NCBI GenBank assembly: GCA_039583875.1
Contig: CM077152.1
Location: 20,001,538 to 20,065,537, forward strand
Direction of reading: 5' to 3'
Length of the DNA: 64,000 nt
From: Platanthera guangdongensis
Taxonomy: Eukaryota > Streptophyta > Magnoliopsida > Asparagales > Orchidaceae
This document shows positions 43,477 to 54,856 of the stretch, one piece after another (within the stretch, counting starts at the first letter, position 1; each line of letters opens with the position of its first letter). The notes beneath the pieces were generated by a model. It saw only the letters and a list, made by a program, of their open reading frames with translations, was not told the origin of the DNA and made no database searches. Both the position numbers and the translations under genes were made by a program.

Positions 43477-44826
43477 CTACTGCTCTCCTGTTCCCCTAGC
43501 TCTTTTCAATTCCAAGAATTCTGGGCAGGTAGCCGTTGCGTGACCCTCCTCCTCGTGGAAGTCACAGTATGACAACGCTACCTCCACCCCTCGCCTCCCC
43601 TCCCGAGGGTTTCTCCTGCTTCCAGCTCCTGCTCCTCTTCCTCTCTCTCGGCCTCTTCCTCTCCCTCGGCCGATGGCCATAGCTTGCGGTGGCGGGGGTA
43701 GAGGTGGTCTATGACCGTACCCCCACCCCTGCTGGTTAAATCTTCCAGGCCCTCCTGGTTGGTTCCTTCCTCCCTGGGTAAATCCTCTCCCTTGCCCTGG
43801 GGCAGGGCCCCCTTGCTGCCTCCATCCTAACTCCTGGTACGCTGGTGCCCTCGGCTCTTCTCTTCTCCTCCCTTCTTGCTGTCTTCCCCCTCCGGGCTCT
43901 CTTGACTCAACCTCCGTCAATCTTACTAGCTTTTTTGATTCGCCGCCTCCATTGCTATTTCCTTCGCAGCCTTCTCCATCAACCCCTCAAAAGACAGCGG
44001 CGCTTTCCAAGTGAGGCTCATATTGAAGAAGCTTTCCCGTAGTCCCACGGTAAAGGCCATTTGGAGGGCGAATCCAGGCACCTCCTGAATATCCAAGTTC
44101 TCTTCCTGAAATCTGTCTACATACTGAGCTAGGGACTCATCTGCCCTCTGCTTAATCAAAAAGATCGACTCTAGGTTCTTCTTCCTCTTCTTTGAAGTTG
44201 AGAAACGCAGTTGAAAGCTCCTGCTCAGGTCCTCAAAGCTGTATATCGAGCCTGTCGGGAGCTGATGAAACCAGTCCCTAGCTTTGTCCTTCAAAGTGAT
44301 TGGCAAAAATACGACACTTGAAAAAGTCCGTCATCGGTCTGATCGAGACCGCGTCCTCACACCATTGCAGGTGCTGGAGGGTATCATCTTTCCCCACATA
44401 ATAATTCATCTCGGGTTCCCTGAACCCATCCGGGACGGAAGCTGACAGGATTAGCTCACAAAACGGAGACCCTCTCGCCCCTGTTTTCGCCACCCCCACT
44501 CGCGCGACGACGTCCCCTGGCGAGACGGCGCTCGCCGGGCTTGGGAACAGCTCCCTTCCCGCCATGTCTCGCCCGCCTCCTTCCACCATCACTTCTTTTC
44601 CCGGTCGCCTCCCTGGGGCATCTTCACCCACTCTTGCCGAGACGAGATCTTCCTGCGGCGCGAGAGCAGGCACCTGAGGCTGCGGGGTTGAACAGTCACC
44701 CTGTCGCGAGATCCCCTGCAGCATGTCCATAATGCATTTGATTGACGTCATGAACTCCGCCCTTCCAACGAATCCTCCCGGGTTGTCTGACCCGTCTCCG
44801 TCTCCTTCTCCGTGACCTCCCGGCAT
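43477..44826 (-). pseudogene. Tat Gag with two frameshifts
   Basis: It starts at ATG 44826 (MPGGHGEGDGD). The retrotransposon Gag domain lies in a shifted frame at 43926-44306 (ARDWFHQLPTGSIYSFEDLS, ADESLAQYVDRFQEE). A second shift in an A-run near 43931 leads to an Arg/Gly-rich segment and an altered zinc-knuckle-like YCDFHEEEGHATATC near the end. The variant zinc knuckle is usual for this lineage. It would form the particle shell. Confidence 0.8.
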
Positions 44827-44867
44827 GAGGCAACTCAAGATTCTTCTATGTGGGCCGCGATCCACGC

Positions 44868-44882
44868 TCACCGCACCAAAAA
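44868..44882 (-). other. Putative primer-binding site of the Tat element
   Basis: Minus strand TTTTTGGTGCGGTGAGC starts directly after the 5' LTR. It has the TGG that begins primer sites, but I could not assign the tRNA. Confidence 0.45.
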
Positions 44883-45579
44883 TGTTGAAACCAGTTGCCA
44901 GGTTCCACCTAGAGTTCAGACCTGAAGTTGCAGCACACACTTACTCTTCTTGAACCGCTCTCCTGACGTGAGTCACAAGGCCAGAAACAGACTGATGGTC
45001 TTAGCTCGGAGGTCTCATCTCTTACCCGGAAGAAACTGAAGTTCTTCCCCTCCCTAGCCAATGCCGAGCTAGGTGCCTCTGAGGAAGAACATGACAAGGT
45101 TCAACAACCTTTTCCCAGACAACTTATCGGTCTATTTATAGGCCTCTGAGTTGGATCTGCAAATATCTATACTGAACTGAACTGAAATTACCAAAATACC
45201 CGGGGTTGGGTCTGCCAACAGCCAAACTCCGCTGTTCTGAAGGGCTATACGCAGACCACCAAGGGAAAAAAGGTAAAATTACCCGGGGTAGAAGAGTAAA
45301 ATTCCCCTTGGGGTAGGAAGGTAAAAACATCCTTCCTTTTCTATGGCGAGTGGGGAAATGACCAGCGGCGAGATGAGTCCTCATGCTCGTCTCCGCATTA
45401 TGGGAGCCATCTCGCCCTCAAGGGCCTGCTCGTGCCCCTAAAGGGCGTCTCGCCTACTGCAGAGAGCCCCCGTCTCGCCTCCTGCGAGTGGACCACGGTC
45501 CCACTCGCCTATCCAGTTCCTCTCGCCAGCTTCTCCGGTTCGCTGCTTGAGCCGCCTCCCGCGAGCCCAAGGTTGTACA
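44883..45579 (-). repeat. 5' LTR of the Tat element (697 bp)
   Basis: Same ends as 28800-29509. The minus strand TATA box is near 45130-45140. About 19 differences from the other LTR in the first 245 bp, plus a small deletion in the second half. Confidence 0.9.
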
Positions 45580-45584
45580 ATGAC
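45580..45584. repeat. Target-site duplication ATGAC, right
   Basis: Matches 28795-28799. Confidence 0.9.
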
Positions 45585-46421
45585 GTGTGTTTTTATAATA
45601 TTTTTACCACGTACAGGCCGATATAATTTCGGTTATTTGCACCCGCCAATAATGGACGGTTACACAAGTGGTTACGCGAGGGGTTACCCGTACATCAGAT
45701 GGTGGAGATCACGTGGGGACGATCGGACGACGGACGAACGGTGAGGGTCGACCGAGAGGGAGCCGCCCTTGCGGCGGGCGACCGAGCTGGGGACGGCCTC
45801 ACGGGGGCCGGCCTTGCGGAGGTCGGGCGGAGGCCGGCCTTGCAGTGGCCGAGCGGAAGCCGGCTTTGCGGTGGTCGGGCGGAGGCCACCCTTTAGCGGG
45901 CTGTCGACCTCGCGGACGCTGGCTGGCCACCAGCTCGCCCCCGCGGCCGTACACGCGGGGTGCGGGACCGCGGGAGGTTGGTGCGATGGCGGCGGTTGGC
46001 GCGATGGCGGCGGTTGGCGCGATGGCGGCGGTTGGCGTGCACGGTGGTTGGTGCGCGGATTGCATGCGGATCAGGCATGCAGATCGTGCGCACGGCGGTT
46101 TTTCTTGTAACTCCCCACTAAATTAGTGGATGATATGAGAATTCCGACTATTCGCATCCCCGAATTCCTATAAATTGAGAAAGACCCCATCAGAACTAAT
46201 TTGGAAGCAGACCTACCCAAGATCGAGACTTTTTTTTCGTATTTACTAGACTTTGAGTATAATTTTCACTGGTTCTACACTTTTCTTTTTGGTGAAACGG
46301 CTCCAGATCTCCTCTCCATCCTAACGCGGAAGAGACGAGAAGGATAGATGGAAGTGAGTGAGAGTTTTGTTGTTGGTTCTAAAGAAGGATAGATGGAAGT
46401 GTCGGAACAACTACACTAGTG
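45585..46421. repeat. GC-rich repeat with LTR-like promoter, copy 1
   Basis: It contains an 18-bp minisatellite (GCGATGGCGGCGGTTGGC, three units at about 45983-46037) and, at 46085-46230, GTGCGCACGGC, CCCACTAAATTAGTGG and a TATA-like CCTATAAATTGAG. That series reappears inverted at 51775-51890 on the other side of the copia element. Confidence 0.4.
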
Positions 46422-46426
46422 GGAAT
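46422..46426. repeat. Target-site duplication GGAAT, left
   Basis: Repeated at 51645-51649. Confidence 0.75.
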
Positions 46427-46566
46427 AGTGGAAATCAAGTCGTCTTATTCCACGTCTATTGTATTTTACCCATAAGGGTAGTTTTGTCCTTTGTACTTTT
46501 TCTCTCTTCATATATGTGTGAGGAGCTCTCTTTCAATGACAATTAAGTATTCTCTACTTATCTACT
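46427..46566 (+). repeat. 5' LTR (140 bp)
   Basis: AGTGGAAATCAAG at the start, ATCTACT at the end, directly followed by the primer site. Confidence 0.8.
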
Positions 46567-46580
46567 TGGTATCAGAGCCA
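46567..46580 (+). other. Primer-binding site, initiator tRNA-Met
   Basis: TGGTATCAGAGCCAG, directly adjoining the LTR. Confidence 0.85.
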
Positions 46581-47108
46581 GAAATAAACCCGAACCCTAA
46601 TCCTCCTCGCGTCGCCGCTCGCCTCCCGCCCGATCTTCTCTCCTGGCCATTTTGTCGCCCCCATCGTGCATGGAGCCTCACGACTCTATCGCTGGCAGCG
46701 GGGCATGCTGAAGGAGCTGGCCGTCTCCTCATGAAGCATCACCGTGGTCGTTGTATGCGCTTCGCTTCCGATTTATGCCGACGCCGCCTGTAGCTGCTTC
46801 GCCGGTCGTCGCCGGTCACTGTATCTTCTCCTGACGCTGCATCTGACGTCGTGTTTCCCGCAATCTTCGCCCGACGCTGCCGACGCTGCTTCTCCTGTCG
46901 TCGCCTGTGGTGTATTCTGGCCGATGCTGCTTCTCCCTGCTTCCCATGTCGACGCTGCTTCTCCAGATCCAGATCTCTCTCTTTCTCTTTTTCTGCTGCT
47001 TCCTGATCCAGATCTGGTTTCGCCTCCTGTTGCATCCAGAGTGATCCAGATCTTGACCCTATGTTGCAGCCAGCTTTCTGATCTTGCCGGCTGCTCTTTT
47101 TTCTCTTA

Positions 47109-49858
47109 TTGTCTTTCTGTGCCTTCGTCATGGATGATTCCTTGGCTGCGGTTTATTCTACATCCCCGATGGTTATGGCTTCCCCGATGGGTGAATCTCA
47201 GCGGCCCTCTGGCCATGCTGGCTCCTTGAAAATTACCATTGTACCATTGGATGGAACAAACTACCTCGAATGGTCTCGTGCAGCACAACATGTTATCCGC
47301 AGTCATCAGTTGTTTGGATGCATTGATGAGACTAAGGTGGCACCGTCTAGGGCTGATTCTTCTTGGCCACGATGGGACTCAGAAAATTCACTGGTGGTCT
47401 CATGGCTTCTCCATTCTGTCACCCAAGGTGTACCGCAGTTATATGTTAATGGACTCAACCTATGAGATTTGGACTCGAGCGCGGGAGACTTACTCTCAGA
47501 TTGGGAACTCCACTCAGGTCTATGAGCTTACCCGCCGGATGTTGGAGCTACAGCAGGGATCTATGACGGTGTCCACCTACTACTCCGAGTTCGAGCGCAT
47601 ATCTCAGGAGTTGGATTACTTTGACCAGTTCACTCCCGCCTGCACTGCTGATGCAGTCCTGTTGCAGAAGCGTGACGAACGATTCCGCCTACATGTGTTC
47701 TTGATGGGTTTATGAATGAGGCTAGATATAGTTCACACCAATATTCTTCATCGATCTCCTCTTCCATCTCTTCGTGAGGCCTTCAGTATGGTTCTTGGCG
47801 ATGAAGATCGTCGTCATTCTCTCAGCAATACGGCTCCTCTTCCTGACTGTTCTGCCTTTACTAGTACTGGACGTGGTGGTTCCAGTCATACCAGCACGAT
47901 TCCCACGTGCGCTCATTGTGGTCGCTGGGGTCATTCTCGTGAAGTGTGCTTCAAGATTCATCCTCACCTTGCTCCACCTGGATATGTCCGTGGTCGTGGA
48001 CGTGGTCGTGGTCGTGGACGTGGTCATGACCCTGGACGTGGAGGATCCCGCCCGACTGGTACCCGCTCTCATGATGCTGCTTACTCCACAGAGATGCAGG
48101 AGGCCCATCATAGCCAGCCCCTGGATCACCTCACTACATCAGAATTGGATGTTCTACGACGCCTGCTTCACTCTCAGTCTGATCCGACTCCCAGTGGCAC
48201 TTCTTCTTTGTTTGCTACTGCTGCGATGCCCAGTGCCCATGCCGCTATGCCTCCCCCGTCTGAGTGGATCATTGACTCCAGAGCCACTGATCATATGACT
48301 GGGTCCTCTACAGGGTTTTCCTCCTACACTCCCTTGTCTGGTAAGGACAAGGTTGTCTCTGCTAATGGTACCTTGTCTTCTATTGCCGACAAGGGGTTTT
48401 TTTCATGTTCCTCTTCTCTTCCTCTCTCTTCCGTCTTGTATGTCCCTTCCTTTCCCCGCAGTTTACTTTCTATTAACAACCTTACTAAATCCCTTAACTG
48501 TTCTGTAATATTTTTCTCTGATTCTTGTATCTTTCAGGAACTGGGTACGAAGCGGATACTTGACAGTGGGAGGAATCGTGGTGGTCTGTACTACCTGGAT
48601 ACTACACCATCATCCCTTGCTCTTTCTTCTTCGGCTGCTACTGCTACTGACGCTCGCCGCTGGCACTTGCGTCTTGGTCATCCGTCTCATGTTTATCTCC
48701 AAAAATTCTTTCCTGCTTTATCTCAGTTTATTCCTAGTTTAAAATGTGATGTATGTGTAATGTCTAAACATGTTCGTCATTCAACATCCCATGTATCTTC
48801 TCCTAGCAGTACACCTTTTGCTGTTATACATTCTGATGTCTATGGACCCTCCCCAATTGTGTCTTTAACTGGCTATAGATGGTTTGTTACCTTTATTGAT
48901 TGCTTTTCCCGTACTACGTGTGTTTATCTTTTGAAGAAGAAAGGAGAAGTTGCTTCTATTTTTCAAACATTTCATAAGATGATACAAACACAGTTCAATG
49001 GCACAATTCGTGTTCTTCGAAGCGACAATGGGGGGGGGGGGGAAATGTGATGATCGTGGTGCTTTTCGGGTCTATCTCTCGAGCAATGGCATCCTCCACC
49101 AAACCACGTGTGTCTATACTTCCACCCAAAATGGTGTGGTCGAACAAAAAAACAGGTATCTTCTTGATGTTGCCCGTTGTCTCCTCACCTCCATGCACCT
49201 TCCGAAACCCTATTCGGGTGATGTCATCATGACGACCACTCATCTTATCAACCGCCTTCCTTCTCGGGTTCTAGAGTATGCTACCCCTCTCGCGCGCCTT
49301 TCTTCTACGACAATTGTTCATACCTCTTCGCTTCCACCCCGCGTGTTTGGGTGTGTCTGTTTCGTTCATGTTCATCAGCCACTCCGTGACAAGCTCGATC
49401 CTCGAGCTCTCCGTTGTGTTTTCCTTGGCTATTCTACCACCACCAAGGGGTATCGGTGCTATCACCCACCCTCTAGACATACTTACTGTACCATGGATGT
49501 GACGTTTCGTGAAAATGAATCATATTACCTAGCTTCGACTCCTCGTCAGGGGGAGGAAGATAATGATGTTAGTGGTGTTGTTCCTCTTCCTGTTATCCCC
49601 CTTAGGCGTAGTAGCACTCCGCCTTCCACTATGTCATCCACTACAGATATCTCTCATATACCCTTCTCTCATCATCCATCTCTCATCACGCCGCTACCTC
49701 ATGTTTATCATCGTCGAAAAATAGGTGAACAACCCGTCATTGTTCCGCCGCTGCCAATGCTGCCTTTGGACTCAGATCCTGATGCTGATTCACATGTTCC
49801 TATTGCTCAACTAAGAGGTAAGGCCCGGTGTACCGAACACCCCATTTTCAAATCCTGA
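47109..49858 (+). pseudogene. Copia Gag, protease and integrase, multiply broken
   Basis: The Gag start MDDSLAAVY (47130) and LDGTNYLEWS suit a copia Gag. The frame shifts near 47450, and TGA at 47713-47715 interrupts it. CAHCGRWGHSREVC is the zinc knuckle. The protease motif reads DSRATDH where DSGA is expected. Integrase is seen as WHLRLGHPSH, CDVCVMSKH, FIDCFSR (second D altered to C) and LRSDNGG. A run of about 12 G at 49029-49041 then shifts the frame, which continues with YTSTQNGVVEQKNR. A tandem 76-bp duplication ends this stretch near 49858. Confidence 0.85.
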
Positions 49859-49927
49859 TGCTGATTTAAATGTTCCTATTGCTCAACTAAGAGGTGAGGC
49901 CCGGTGTACCGAACACCCCATTTCTAA
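49776..49927 (+). repeat. Tandem 76-bp duplication inside pol
   Basis: ATCCTGATGCTGATT...CCGAACACCCCATTT occurs at 49776 and again at 49852. As 76 is not a multiple of three it breaks the frame. Confidence 0.85.
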
Positions 49928-51497
49928 CCATGTTGCTTATAATCACCTCTCTAAGCCTCACCAATCTTTTATATCCTCTTTGTACGAGATTTCTATTCCC
50001 AAGACATGGCAGGAGGCACTTGGCATTCCAGTATGGGCTCAAGCAATGAAGGAAGAAATGTCCGTTTTGGAGAAGAATCACACATGTGATGTCTCCCCTC
50101 TTCCTCCTGACAAGAAACTCATTGGTTCAAGATGAGTCTTCTCTGTCAAGCAGAATCCTGATGGGAAAGTCGAGCGCTATAAAGCTCGGTTGGTTGCTCG
50201 TGGATATACCCAGACTCAGGGGATTGATTACCAAGAGACCTTTGCACCGGTTGCAAAGATGGACTCTATTCGTGTGATCATATCATGTGCTGTGATTTTA
50301 GACTGGGAGCTTCATCAACTGGACGTCAAAAATGCATTCTTGCACGGGGACCTCGAGGAAGAGGTGCACAAGGTCTTTCCTCCAGGCTTATGAAAGTCCT
50401 TGTATGAGCTGAAGCAGTCCCCGAGGGCATGATTCGGTAGATTCCACAAGGCCATGATCCAGTTTGGCTACAAGCAGGAACACTCTGATCATACCCTATT
50501 TGTCAGGAGGAATGAAAAGAAAATCGTTGTTCTGATTGTCTACGTAGATGATATTGTGATCACAGGAAATGACACAGATGAAATCTCCAAATTGAAGGCT
50601 CGTCTCTCAGCTGAGTTCGAAGTTAAAGACCTGGGAAGGCTACGCTACTTCCTAGGAATTGAAGTAACCCGTTCTGACAAAGGTATTTTTATCTCCCAAC
50701 GCAAGTATGTGTTGGACCTGCTAACGGAGACCGGTCTGCTCGGTTGTGCCCCTGCAAACACTCCTATGGAGGAGAACCATACGATTGATGAGGATAGCAA
50801 TGGTGATCGTATAGATCCCTCCAGTTATCAAAGATTGGTGGGAAAACTCTTATATCTCTCGCATACTCGCCCCGACATTACATATGTTGTTGGGATCCTG
50901 AGTAGATACATGCATGCTCCAAGAGTCAGACACCAGGAGACAGCTTACCGTGTCCTCTGGTATTTGAAGAAGTCCCCAGGACGGGGGCTAATGTTCTCTA
51001 AGAACAATCACTTGCGGATCGATGTTTTCACTGACGCATACTGGGCTGGATGCCACGATGACCGGAAATCTACAACAGGCTATTGCACATTCACTGGAGG
51101 AAACCTGGTCACATGGCGTAGTAAGAAACAGAATGTGGTGGCCAGATCAAGTGTCGAGGCTGAGTATCGGGTAATGTCCCAATGCCTCTGTGAAGGCCTG
51201 TGGTTGCGTACCCTACTGCATGATATGGGGCTTCAGGAGGAAGCTCTCATATTCCTGTACTGCAATAACAAAGCTGCCATCAGCATAGCACACAATCCAG
51301 TTCAGCATGACAGGACTAAGCACGTTGAGGTGGATCGCCATTTTATCAAAGATCATCTTGAAAAAGGAAACTTAGTCACACCCTTCGTTCACTCCAGAGA
51401 TCATTTGGCTGACATCTTCACCCAGAGTCTCGGTTCCGATGTCTTCACTGATGACACTCATAAGCTCGGAATGACGGATATCTACCGTTTGACTTGA
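49928..51497 (+). pseudogene. Copia reverse transcriptase and RNase H, three in-frame stops
   Basis: Contains RYKARLVARGYTQTQGIDYQ, LHQLDVKNAFLHGDLEEEV, YVDDIVITG and RNase H FTDAYWAGCHDDRKSTTGYC, SSVEAEYRVM and HLADIFTQSL. TGA codons at 50133-50135, 50391-50393 and 50430-50432 interrupt it; at least two stand where Trp is usual, which fits G-to-A decay of methylated DNA. The last 347 codons are open and end YRLT just before the purine tract. Confidence 0.88.
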
Positions 51498-51504
51498 GGG
51501 GGAG

Positions 51505-51644
51505 AGTCGAAATCAAGTCGTCTTATTCCACGTCTATTGTATTTTACCCATAAGGGTAGTTTTGTCCTTTGTACTTTTTCTCCCTTCATATATGTGTGGG
51601 GAGCTCTCTTTCAATGACAATTAAGCATTCTCTACTTCTATACT
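51505..51644 (+). repeat. 3' LTR (140 bp)
   Basis: AGTCGAAATCAAG at the start and CTATACT at the end, followed by GGAAT. Confidence 0.8.
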
Positions 51645-51649
51645 GGAAT
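51645..51649. repeat. Target-site duplication GGAAT, right
   Basis: Matches 46422-46426. Confidence 0.75.
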
Positions 51650-51759
51650 AACCAGTGACAACCTCGACTTTAACGACAACTTGGACTTCTTGGACACATA
51701 AAAAGGAAATTTTGGAATGAAGGGGGAAAACCCCAACAAATCTTTTCATGTAAACCCAA

Positions 51760-52010
51760 AAACAAAACATAGCAAAATTTTTGATAAGGGCATCCTAGAA
51801 TTTATAGAAAAGTGGGGTGCTAATAGTCCACCCCTCATGATCCCCATTAATTTAGTGGGATCATGGGGCAAACTACTGCGCACGCGATTGGCGCGTCCAA
51901 TCCCCCGCATGGCCCACACACAGATCCCAGTACGCGCACCTTCCACGCAACCACCGCGACCGGACGTCGGCACCGCCGTCACCTGCGTCAAACGGTCCGT
52001 GCCTGGCGAG
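51760..52010 (-). repeat. LTR-like promoter, inverted copy 2
   Basis: On the minus strand GCGTGCGCAGTAGTTTG, CCCACTAAATTAATGGGG and CTATAAATTCTAGG run in the same order as 46085-46180 on the plus strand. Confidence 0.4.
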
Positions 52011-53430
52011 GTGTCGATATTTTTCTCCACATCCAGTTGAGATTGGCTCCTGCGAGGTGTCGAGCCTTTTCTTCACCTCCAGTTGATCTTGGCTACTAGG
52101 AGGTGTCAAGCCTTTCCTCCACTTCCAGTCGAGCTCGAGTCCGGCTCCTGGGAGGTGTCAAACATTTTATCCACCTCCAGTTGAGCTCGGCTCCTGGGAG
52201 GTGTCAAGCCTTACCTCCACCTCCAGTCGAGCTCGGCTCCTGCGAGCTGTCTAGCCTTTTTCTCCACCTCCAGTTGAGCTCAGATCCTGGGAGGTGTCGA
52301 GCCTTTTCTCCACCTCCAGTTGAGCTTGGCTCCTGGGAGGTGTAGAGCCTTTCCTCCAACTCCAGTTTAGCCCGGCTCCTGGGAGGTGTCGCGGTTTTCC
52401 TCCACTTCTAGTCGAGCCCGACACCTGGGAGGTGTCAACCCATTTCTCCACCTCCAGTTGAGCTTTGCTACTGGGAGGTGTCGAGCCTTTTCTCCACCTC
52501 CAATCGAACTAGTCTCCTACGAGGTGTCGAGCCTTTTCTCAACCTCCAGTTGAGATCGGATACTGGGAGGTGTCGAGCCTTTTCTCCACCTCCAGCTGAG
52601 CTCAGCTCCTAGGAGGTGTCGAGCCTTTCCTCCGCCTCCAGTCGAGCCCAGCTCCTGGGAGGTGTCGAGTCTGTTTTCCGCCTCCAGATGAACTCGGCTC
52701 CTGGTAGGTGTCGAGCATTTCCTCCACCTCCAGTCGAGCCTAGATGCTGGGAGGTGTCGAGTCTTTCCACCACCTCCAGTCGAGCCCGGATGCTGGGAGG
52801 TGTCGAGTTTTTCCTCCACCTCCAGTCGAGCCCGACTCCTGGAAGGTGTCGAACCTTTTCTCCACCTCCAGCGTTTCCTCCACCTCCAGTCGTTCTCGGC
52901 TCCTAGGAGGTGTCGAGCCTTTCCTCCACCTCCAGTCGAGCCCAGCTCCTGGGAGGTGTCAAGCCTTTTCTCCACCTCAAGTGGAGCTCGACTCCTGGGA
53001 GGTGTCGACATTTCCTCCACCTCCAGTCGACCTCGGCTCCTGCGAGGTGTAGACCTTTCCTCCACCTCCAGTCGAGCTCGGCTCCTGCGAGGTGTTGACG
53101 TTTCCTCCACCTTTAGTCGAGCTCGGCTCCTACGAGGTGTTGACGTTTTCCCCGCCTCCAGTTGAGCTCGGCTTCTGCGAGGTGTCAACTTCTTCTCCAC
53201 CTTCAGTTGAGCGCGGCTCTTGGAAGGTGTCGACTCTTCTCAACCTCCTCCAGTTGAGCTTCGCTCCTAGGAGGTATCAACCTTTTTCCACCTCCTTCAG
53301 TTGAGCTTCGCTCCCGGGAAGTGTCGACTCTTCTCCACCTCCTCCAGTTGAGCTCACTCGTTTTGCGAATGGCCTGTGAGGTGTCGACCTTTCTTCCTCC
53401 TCCAGTTGAGCTCCACTCCTGGGAGGGACA
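52010..53430. repeat. 46-bp minisatellite (GGAGGTGTCGAGCCTTTCCT...)
   Basis: About 30 copies with a 46-bp period (starts at 52566, 52612, 52658 and so on) of GGAGGTGTCGAGCC, TTTTCTCCACCTCCAGT and GAGCTCGGCTCCTGG. They become more irregular after 53200. All long frames on both strands here are repeat artefacts. Confidence 0.92.
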
Positions 53431-53586
53431 TTGAGTGGCATACCGTCTAGCGCTCATCTCTCCATACTACGGGTTCAACATTGTTTTTTCGAGCTCGCGA
53501 GCGAGTCCGAAAAAAATCGGGGATTGTGTATTGCTGATAATTCGTCAAGATCAAGAATGACTAAGGAAGACGCTGCAGAAGAGTAT

Positions 53587-53670
53587 TCGTCGGGAGTGCT
53601 CGGCGGGAGTGCTTGGCGGGAGTGCTCGGCGGGAGTGCTCGGCGGGAGTGCTCGGCGGGAGTGCTCGGCG
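53587..53670. repeat. 13-bp minisatellite GGCGGGAGTGCTC
   Basis: Six nearly perfect tandem units. Confidence 0.9.
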
Positions 53671-53699
53671 ACCTTCAGGAGATTACTCGCAGCCCGTCT

Positions 53700-54030
53700 G
53701 GGTCTGGGAATAACATTTTGGTTAAGGCGGGAGCGACCGTTCGCAAACCATACCCCCTCCCCCTTGGATTTGCCTATAAATAGAAACCGAGACACAAGTG
53801 GAAGGCACCTTCACCCCCCCCCCCCCCCCCCTCCTATGATGGGTGAGTTCAGTGTCCGCCTCACTTGTGCTGAGCTCAGCAATGGCTTTAGGAGGGAAAT
53901 TACTTATAGACTTCTGAGTGTGTGGCGGGTCCTCGCTGCAGCATGCGGGTCTTGTTAGTTGGCAGTCTGGAGTTGTTCTTTGTACTTACTAGCTTTTTCT
54001 AGTCGAGTCTCACGTGGATCAACCACTAAG
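53700..54030 (+). other. Promoter-like leader and poly-C run
   Basis: CCTATAAATAGAAACC near 53770 is a TATA-like box; a run of about 16 C follows at 53815-53830. No gene is recognised. It may be another LTR remnant upstream of the truncated copia element. Confidence 0.3.
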
Positions 54031-54851
54031 CTATAACATTTGGTCACCTCCTTGATCCGAATAGCAAGGACCAATTATCTTGGTTCCAACAGGCGGACTA
54101 TGATTTTCATGAGAGGATTAAACCTGACATTTGAGCCAAGGTGTGTAATACTGCTTGGTCAGCAAAAAATTCCTCCCCTGGATGAGACAATCTCTACCCT
54201 GATGCAGGAGGAGAGTAGGATTAGGCTCCAATCTAGTGCAACTACTCTTCTAGGGGAGAAATAGGCTCCAGCAGTCACCAATTTAGGGCACATGAGATAC
54301 AAAAGCGAGACATGACAATGTTACAGTTGTGGTGAGATAGGTCATCTCTGACTTGCTTGCCCCAAGCCACCAAAGGAGCGAGATATAGGTGACAGGGTCA
54401 ATTTGGGAGTCGTGGTCGCAACTGTGGGGGTTGTAGAGGTGGTGGAGGAGGCTACTGAGCAAATTTAATGATCGCAGACTAGGGGGCAGAAAGAAATATG
54501 GTTGATGCAAGTTACTCAAAGGAGCAGAGATTCTTAGATGCCTACTCTTAACTGATGCGAAAGAAGCAGGAGGGTACGATAAATGACACAATCACTGTAA
54601 CTTAATCCAGGAGTAACGTTGTCTCTTTTGCTCACTCAGCCACATGTACTTATAATACACTTACCCTCGCATCTACACCCACCACTGGCTCACTAGATTG
54701 GATAATCGACTCGGGTGCCCCTTAACATGTTACTTGGGAATTGGGATGCAAAGGATTTCCTTTCTTACACTCCCCTAGCAGTCCCAGAGCGGATTCGAAC
54801 TGTCGATGACACTGCTCAATCAGTGGTTGGTAAGGGTACTATGTAATGTGT
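54031..54851 (+). pseudogene. Decayed copia element, 5' part (Gag and protease)
   Basis: A weak Gag-like frame (GSNRRTMIFMRGL...), then a zinc-knuckle remnant (CYSCGEIGHL near 54310) and a protease motif LDWIIDSGAP near 54693. Frames are interrupted by stops, and no 5' LTR or primer site is found, so the element is 5'-truncated. It continues at 57859 after the inserted gag-protease element. Confidence 0.6.
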
Positions 54852-54856
54852 CAACA
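54852..54856. repeat. Target-site duplication CAACA, left
   Basis: Repeated at 57859-57863. Confidence 0.9.

Larger units (their letters stand above)
28800..45579 (-). mobile_element. Tat-lineage Ty3/gypsy element with antisense genes and satellite arrays (16.8 kb)
   Basis: Two LTRs (28800-29509 and 44883-45579) with a perfect 5-bp TSD enclose a minus-strand gag, protease, reverse transcriptase, RNase H, second RNase H and integrase, followed by about 9.8 kb without gag-pol. That 3' region holds two plus-strand spliced genes and an 86-bp satellite, both present twice. An extra archaeal-type RNase H before integrase, antisense genes and a variable tandem-repeat 3' region are known features of the Tat group (Ogre/Retand/Grande relatives). 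LTR divergence is about 8% over the first 245 bp. Every gag-pol segment carries a frameshift, stop or key-residue change, so the copy is coding-defective. Confidence 0.92.
46427..51644 (+). mobile_element. Ty1/copia element with 140-bp LTRs and AGT...ACT termini
   Basis: LTRs 46427-46566 and 51505-51644 are both 140 bp and differ at about 6 positions. The primer site TGGTATCAGAGCC follows the 5' LTR and the purine tract TTGAGGGGGAG precedes the 3' LTR. With these borders the flanks are a perfect 5-bp TSD (GGAAT), and the LTRs start AGT and end ACT rather than TG/CA. The internal region encodes copia gag-pol broken by several stops, shifts and a 76-bp duplication. Confidence 0.85.

Noticed and set aside
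46491..47108. Gene-like frames in the leader of the 140-bp-LTR copia element
   Set aside because: They lie between primer site and Gag and show only CGACGCTGCTTCTCC-type repeats; no recognisable product.
52103..53200. Ser/Pro/Arg-rich frames of 60-227 codons on both strands
   Set aside because: All lie inside the 46-bp minisatellite; open frames follow from its composition.
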